Position numbers and translations under genes: made by a program. From contig OX387187.1 of NCBI GenBank assembly GCA_947561395.2, forward strand, positions 37,925,829 through 37,989,828: DNA of 64,000 bases, read 5' to 3'. The notes under the pieces are model-generated. The model saw only the letters and a program-made list of their open reading frames with translations. It was not told the origin of the DNA and searched no databases. The first letter of the stretch is position 1. The number at the start of each line of letters is the position of its first letter. Source of the DNA: Buxus sempervirens (lineage: Eukaryota > Streptophyta > Magnoliopsida > Buxales > Buxaceae). Below, one piece after another: positions 58,931-64,000 of this stretch.

Positions 58931-59096
58931 ATAATACAAAAATGGGAAATTTTTATTAAAATTTTTTGGTAAAGATTATTTAGTTGATTATTTTCTAGAT
59001 GGGTATGCTAAAGTGATACTTTGTTTAATTGTTTGTAAATTGGAATTGACACTTCGACAGGTAACCTACTGTTTTCAGGTGATTAGGTAGCGGGTG

Positions 59097-62000
59097 ATGG
59101 CATCAGGATCTAGTGGTGGTGATGGTGCCGAGACGGGCAGACGTAGAGTAGATATTGGATGGCAGCATGGTACCTGCTATTAGGGAGACAGAAATAAGAC
59201 AGTATGTAATTACAATGGTCACGTATTCAAGGGGGAGGTGTATCCAGACTGAAAATGCATCTGGCAGGTGGTTCCAAGGACATTGTGGATTGTAATAGAG
59301 TGCCACCTGCAATTAGAAAGTAGATGCTTGAGCACCTACAGGGTGATGTGAAAAGCAAAAAAATGAAGCATATTATAGAGGAGGAGGTCAGACGGAGACT
59401 AGCAGAGCCTCCACGGGTACCTGAGGATGATGATGATTTTGTCTACCCTAGCGAAATCGACACAGAGGCTGAGAGGGCCCAGTATAGAGCAGCACACCGT
59501 GCATCCCTGGAGTCAGAGTTTGAGCGGAGAGAGATGCAGAGACATGGATTTGAGAGAGGCAGTCATTCTGGGGCTAGTGGTTCAGCTTCTTTGAGGCGTT
59601 CTCATTCCATGAGAATGCCTGATTATCCTGTGGACCTTGATACACATAGATCATCAGATGCGAAGCAGAAGAGGCTGAAAGATTCTTGGAGTGGAGGGTC
59701 AGTTAGAAAGAAGATGGGTAAGTTCATATCTCGATTCTTCATATTCAACCATATTCCTGCACATGCAGCTGCCTCTCCGCATTTTAAGAGTATGGTTGAC
59801 ATTATTCAGGAGTCTGGGGTTGGAGTCCTACCTCCTACACCCAAGGAGATCATGGGGGTGTATTTAGATGATGAAGAGAAAGAGATGCTGACATTTATTA
59901 AATCTTTGCGTCCATACTGGGAGAGATTTGGGGTTACTATTATGTGTGATGGTTGGACAGGCCCTATAAAGTTGTCAATCATCAACTTTATGGTCTATTG
60001 TAAAGGCAAGGCCATATTTTTGAAATCTGTAGATGCCTCAGATAAAATCAAGGATTCAAATTACATCTTTGGTTTACTAGAGGAGGTGATCAGAGAGGTT
60101 GGGACACTTCTCGTTGTATAGATTGTTACAGACAATGGAAGTGCCTTTAAGAAGGCTGGTGAAATGATACAGGCGAAGTATCCCATATACTGGACCCCTT
60201 GTGCTGCACATTGTATAGACCTGATGTTAGAGGCCATTGGGAAGAGGAAGAGGGTGATGAAGACATTACGAGCTGCACGGACGTTGACTACATTTATTTA
60301 TAATCATAATTATGTGCTAGCGAAGATGAGAGCAGTATGTCATGGAGATATAATCAGGCCAGGGATTACTAGATTTGGTACAAATTATATTGCCTTGGAT
60401 AGCATGCTCCGTCACAAGCAAGGATTGAGAACCTTATTTACTAGTAAGGATTGGGGTGCTTGCTCTTAGAGCCGCACTGAGAAGGGGAGGGAAGTAGAGA
60501 ATATCATTCTTCAGGGAAGCTTTTGGGATGGTGTGAAGGAAGTTGTCGATATATTGGAGCCCATTTACAGGGTGTTACGGCTCGTTGACACAAATATATA
60601 CCCGACCCTCGGTTCCATCTATGAGTGCATGAGGGTGATGAAAGCACAAGTTCAAATTGCCGTAGAGTCGTCCTACCAGTGGGTCCACAAGATCATTGAT
60701 GATCGTTGGATTAAATCGATGGATCATCCCATACTTTTGGCAGCTAATTAATTTATAATATTAATTAAGGTTTGTTGATTTTTTTTATACTTATACTTCT
60801 TTGGTAATGCTAAATTGTTTATTAATTCTCATTTTATTTTCAAACACAATAACAACACATTACTTTAATCCAAAATTTCACTACAAGGACAACCTTGGGA
60901 TGCACTCAGATATGTGGATAGTTGTGCACTTGGTTTATTCCCACCTCGACTCGATCCCAATTCTATTGGGCAGGCAGATTTCGGCAATGAGGTAAATTCT
61001 ATATAAATAATAAATAAGTGCTCTATCAATTGTAATTTGGAATCTTTTCCTCAATTTTTACTAAATTCTGAACATGCTCTTACAGTTGATCAAGTTTAAA
61101 GATGCAATCATGTATGTAATTTACTACATTTTGGTAAATCATTTAGAATTTCTAAATTTATTTTATGCTTATTGAAAATCATTACACGTTTCAGGCGAAT
61201 GGTGGGCCATGTACGGAGTTTCTGCTCCTACTTTGTCGAAACTTGCATGTCGGATTCTCACTCAGACTGCATCCTCGTCTGCTTGCGAGCGTAACCAGAG
61301 CACATTTGCGTTGATTCATACAAAGAAAAGGAACCGGCTGGCCTATCAGAAGCTGCAAAAGCTTGTGTTTTGTCACTACAACATGAGATTACGAACGAAA
61401 CAGCTGGAGATCGAGACACAGCATAGTAGTGCATATGTTGACGACCCTCTGGACATCCTATGCAGCACCCGGATTAGACGAGCCTGATGGTGGGCCGAGT
61501 TCAGTCGTTTCTCGTGCCGCAGCAAAGATGGGGATTGATGTTGATGCTGTTATGGAGGAGGAGAGGGGATTTCCTTCTATTGACTCTTTTGATAGAAATA
61601 CCAGCGTAGTGCCCCCTTCAGTTTCTACAACAGCAGCGACGCCCTCAGTCCCAGTTCAGTCAGTTGAGGGTAGAGAGTCTGACTCCGAGGATGGAGATAG
61701 TGGGGATGGTGGAGGGTCTGATGATGATGACGACGATGATGATGGAGATGATCATCAGGGAGGTGGAGGACAATCACATGGGCCAAGGGTTAGTCCTTTC
61801 ACTGGGGAGGCAGCATACACACACGCCACCCAAGACACCCACCATGGAGGGCGATACAGTCAGGGTGATCAGTCAGATCCAGAGCCACGTATTCAAAGGC
61901 AGGGTAAAGGGAAGGAGAGGATTGGTGCCCAGGAGGAGGATGAGATGTCTCGATCGTTTATGAGTATGGACATGGAGGGATCTAGCAGCACATCTTCACG

Positions 62001-62466
62001 TAGTTATGGGGATCAGAGTGGGCAATATGGAGGATATGCATATCCATATCCTAGGCAGTTTCAAACATCTAACAGCTATAGGTTATTTGATTTTCCCTCC
62101 TATCCAGTTGCACTAGCTCCATATCCAGCTGCATACGGATATGGGTATGTCCCAGTGCCAGTGCCAGTCCCAGCTATCCCATATCCGTATGGTTATTATC
62201 CTCCACCAATCGTAGCAGAGGAGGAGGAGGAGGAGGATGAGGATGAGGATGCGGGTGTTCTTATTATGAGGGAGTATTATGATGATTGTCCTCCTGTGGG
62301 CTTTGTTGTGGATTTAGATCAGGATGAGTATGAGGAGGTTGTGCGTCGTTACAGAGGTCAGTACGCAGGGCGCACGTCATGGAGGCGATATGTTCACACG
62401 CTTGAGAGACGACGACTGCAACAACATCAGAATTTCCAGCTTTCTAGACACTCTACTTCTTATTGA
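59097..62466 (+). pseudogene. hAT transposase gene (BED, DUF659, hAT dimerisation, acidic tail), decayed
   Basis: ATG at 59097 follows an acceptor-like TTTTCAG. A BED zinc finger is recognisable but broken by stops, and its second cysteine reads Asn (KTVCNYNGHVF). The main frame from 59324 includes FNHIPAHAAASPHF and the DUF659 core (IMCDGWTGPIKLSIINFMVY, FLKSVDASDKIKDSNYIFGL). After a stop at 60119: VTDNGSAFKKAGEMI and WTPCAAHCIDLMLE. A remnant YFNPKFHYKDN is at ~60860. The hATC domain (APTLSKLACRILTQTASSSACERN, HTKKRNRLAYQKL) starts ~61205. A 1-base shift near 61470 leads to a long acidic, then Tyr/Pro-rich tail (VPVPVPVPAIPYPYGYYPPP) ending at 62466. Stops at 60119, 60467 and 60749. Confidence 0.85.
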
Positions 62467-63036
62467 TCTTTGTACTTTGTAGTTTGTACTTTGTAATCTT
62501 GTGACTCTTGTCTCTTATCTCTTGACTCTCTTGTAGACTTCTACTTTTTATTTTGCATTTTTTGCAATTTGTCTTTTTAATTTTTATGATTATTAATCTA
62601 TGAGCCTATGACTTTGTTTTACACATCACACTTTGTAGTGTGACTGTGTGATGTAATGTGCTTGCAGTTGTAGCCTTGTAATTGTTTATGTTCATGTGTT
62701 TGTATTTGTTCATAAATTAGATCAAATACTTACTTATTCTATCTATTTTTGCATATAAATTGTATAAAATCATGTCTATTATGTTATTTTAGCTTAATTA
62801 TGTTTTTTATTTCTAAAACAGGCATTTCGTCGGCGTGCCGCCAATTTTGGCAAAACGGCCCTTCTGGTAGTTTAAGTTTATCTTTTTTAACCAAAAAAGG
62901 CGTTTCGTCGGCATGCCGCCAATTTCGCCAAAAAATCTGTTTCGAGCCATTTCGCCGGAATTCCGGCAAAATTTCGCTCAAATTTCGTTTCGGCCGCCTG
63001 GCGGCGCACTAGGAATCGCCGAAAAGTCGATCCTTG
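62467..63036. other. hAT 3' non-coding end with subterminal repeats
   Basis: 62467-62810 is T-rich 3' untranslated sequence with an imperfect TTTGTACTTTGTAG repeat. 62820-63000 carries TTTCGTCGGC(G/A)TGCCGCCAAT twice, similar to the interior of the MITE at 1558-1888. Ends in the right TIR. Confidence 0.6.
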
Positions 63037-63267
63037 CTTGAGAGCGAGTTTAGGCTTGAGCCTTAAAAGAAACCTTGTGAAGTCCAAGTGGCCACACATG
63101 ACCACGATGTGCAGAGGAGTCTCGTTGAGCTAGGAGAAAGTCCTGTCCAGAACCGGTTCATCTTCTTTGATCAGCTCGCTCAAAGAGGCTATGTCTCCCC
63201 TCAGTGATGCTTCGTAAAGCCTTGTCTCCATGATACCCTCCTTCCTCTCCTGTTGATTGTTGATGGG

Positions 63268-63513
63268 CTGCTTTCTCACTCTCTCTCTCTCTTTGTTCTC
63301 ATCATTCTGTTGAAAATTTCAGAAATAATCGAAAGACAAGTAAGCAAACGTCACAAGCGTCGTTAGTTTTAGTCGAAGACGTTAGTTTTTATCCATCAGT
63401 TGCTTTCTACGTGTTTTTTTGGTTTTAAAATGAGAAGGACACGTGTCGCGTCCTTACAGTTCGAAAGAGCATTCGTAATTCGTATTACGAATGGTCATAG
63501 AGGAAATTGGTTG
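63268..63513 (-). repeat. Right TIR of the ANK2 Pack-MULE, probable ANK2 promoter region
   Basis: Inverted copy of 55159-55404, upstream of ANK2 on the minus strand. It contains a CT-rich stretch (CTCACTCTCTCTCTC, about 63279-63293) typical of plant 5' untranslated regions and a palindrome ATTCGTATTACGAAT (63477-63491). No clear TATA box was found. Confidence 0.8.
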
Positions 63514-63522
63514 AACAAAAAG

Positions 63523-64000
63523 AAGGTATGTAGTCAACTCATTAGAACAGGGCCTTTGAAACCCAATAATTTGACTGCTTTGTTGTACATTGAGTTGATG
63601 ACTCACAGGTGAACTCAATAATGTTGATGATTTGCTAATAAAAATGAGAGATATTGTTTACACCCTGTACAGACCAACATATGAGAGAAGGCCACGTGGT
63701 ATCCACATGTCCTACTTCAAATAGAAAGGCCATGTCACAAGCACACGTAGGCCTTATTCATTCGGATAGACCACCTCAGTATACATATAGGCCGAGATTT
63801 CAGTTAAAGCCACACAAGCCCATACGACGAACCATCTTCATGTTGTTCAAAGGATCGTATCACCAGTCGTTAGAGAATAAACAACTACATTGAGATCGTG
63901 GCCAAACGGTTATCTGTCATGAACGGAAGATTGCAGATAAGCAGCCTCCATGAAGATCGTACTAGAGTGGGATGTTGAGCAACCGTCAAAGGTTGGCTAT
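63523..64000. other. Flanking DNA right of the Pack-MULE, unassigned
   Basis: No open frame, repeat or terminal structure I can support. Sequence right of the TSD aacaaaaag should be collinear with that left of 55150 in an empty site. Confidence 0.4.

Larger units (their letters stand above)
57347..63036 (+). mobile_element. hAT transposon with decayed transposase gene
   Basis: Perfect 8-bp duplications cttgagag (57339-57346, 63037-63044). Termini CAAGGTTTGCCGTTTCGGCG and, on the complement, CAAGGATCGACTTTTCGGCG. Subterminal regions (57351-57700, 62815-63030) are packed with short palindromic GTTTCG(C/G)-type motifs. The middle carries a ~155-bp tandem array and a BED-DUF659-hATC transposase gene. 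It sits inside ANK2 exon 1 between codons of an ankyrin repeat. Confidence 0.92.
55402..63231 (-). pseudogene. ANK2: ankyrin-repeat PGG-domain membrane protein gene, interrupted by two transposons
   Basis: ATG at 63231 (METRLYEASLRGDIASLSEL). Exon 1 is 63231-63037 plus 57338-56970 after removing the hAT and one copy of its duplication. Ankyrin repeats: ETPLHIVVMCGHLDFTRFLL, CSPLHLASTEGYVDIVRELL, RTPLHLAVMKGQVDVITELI and ETLLHLCMKHSRVDALRL. Intron 56969-56895 is GT-AG. Exon 2: GFTAMDVIEHCPRD, then the PGG region (RRAALMVLATLVAVVAFLAG, first membrane helix) and two or three further helices. After removing 55556-56275 the frame continues through a last hydrophobic helix (IPTLLILAIIGVFILVHII) to the stop at 55402. 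Two premature stops (63130-63132, 57147-57149) make it a pseudogene. Relatives are ACD6-type membrane proteins in defence and stress signalling. Confidence 0.85.
55159..63513. mobile_element. Pack-MULE carrying the ankyrin/PGG gene ANK2
   Basis: Exact 9-bp duplications aacaaaaag flank it (55150-55158, 63514-63522), the Mutator-class length. Terminal inverted repeats of ~246 bp (55159-55404 and 63268-63513): the left starts CGACCGATTTCCTCTGTGAC, the right (complement) CAACCAATTTCCTCTATGAC. The arms diverge exactly at the ANK2 stop codon on one side and ~37 bp before the ANK2 ATG on the other. There is no transposase. A hAT (57347-63036) and a small hAT-like element (55556-56275) inserted later; without them the element is ~1.9 kb. 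Confidence 0.85.

Noticed and set aside
62749-63105. Frames at 62749-63105 read as a separate small gene
   Set aside because: They span the hAT right end and ANK2 exon 1; the ankyrin part belongs to ANK2.

Overview
This is repeat-rich angiosperm nuclear DNA, probably from a eudicot with a large genome. Nearly every base can be assigned to nested transposable elements, and the only host-like genes are two ankyrin-repeat genes and a BAG-family fragment. There are no bacterial features, rRNA or tRNA genes, and no intact single-copy host gene. The species cannot be named from sequence alone.

Layout. (1) One Ty1/Copia element on the minus strand runs from 50007 down to 1 and past the left edge. 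It sits inside a minus-strand ankyrin gene (ANK1, 50008-51578). Its own ~5 kb is cut into four pieces by three insertions: a Ty3/Gypsy element A (1178-16493, TSD gcttc), a solo LTR (17839-19265), and a solo LTR of a recurrent Tat-like family (20203-48407). The third of these is itself opened by element B. (2) Element B (20943-45707, TSD cttgg) is a Tat-lineage Ty3/Gypsy element. It has gag-PR-G-patch-RT-dual RNase H-integrase on the plus strand and two multi-exon antisense genes (plant-mobile-domain type) between integrase and the 3' LTR. Its 3' LTR holds another solo LTR (42979-45370, TSD caagg). (3) To the right of ANK1 are two adjacent MULE-type transposons with related terminal inverted repeats. 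One (51838-55128) carries a BAG-family gene fragment and a solo LTR. The other (55159-63513, 9-bp TSD aacaaaaag) carries a whole ankyrin/PGG membrane-protein gene (ANK2). ANK2 is interrupted by a hAT transposon (57347-63036, 8-bp TSD) and by a small hAT-like element (55556-56275, 8-bp TSD).

The signal I consider most novel is an array of 2-4 copies of a ~27-bp interrupted palindrome, TGTATCCGG-N9-CCGGATACA. In element B it lies upstream of the LTR TATA box, in the leader before gag, and upstream of each antisense gene, so it behaves like a shared cis-element of every transcription unit. Other LTR families here carry palindrome arrays in the same place with a different core. One internal copy has changed both arms in concert (TTAACCGG...CCGGTTAA). 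The second strong result is the ANK2 Pack-MULE: the TIRs end at the gene, one supplying the upstream region and the other the stop codon.

Most coding regions are decayed by stops, frameshifts, deletions or catalytic substitutions. Domain assignments rest on motif recognition by eye. LTR boundaries rest on TG...CA ends plus target-site duplications read directly from the sequence.
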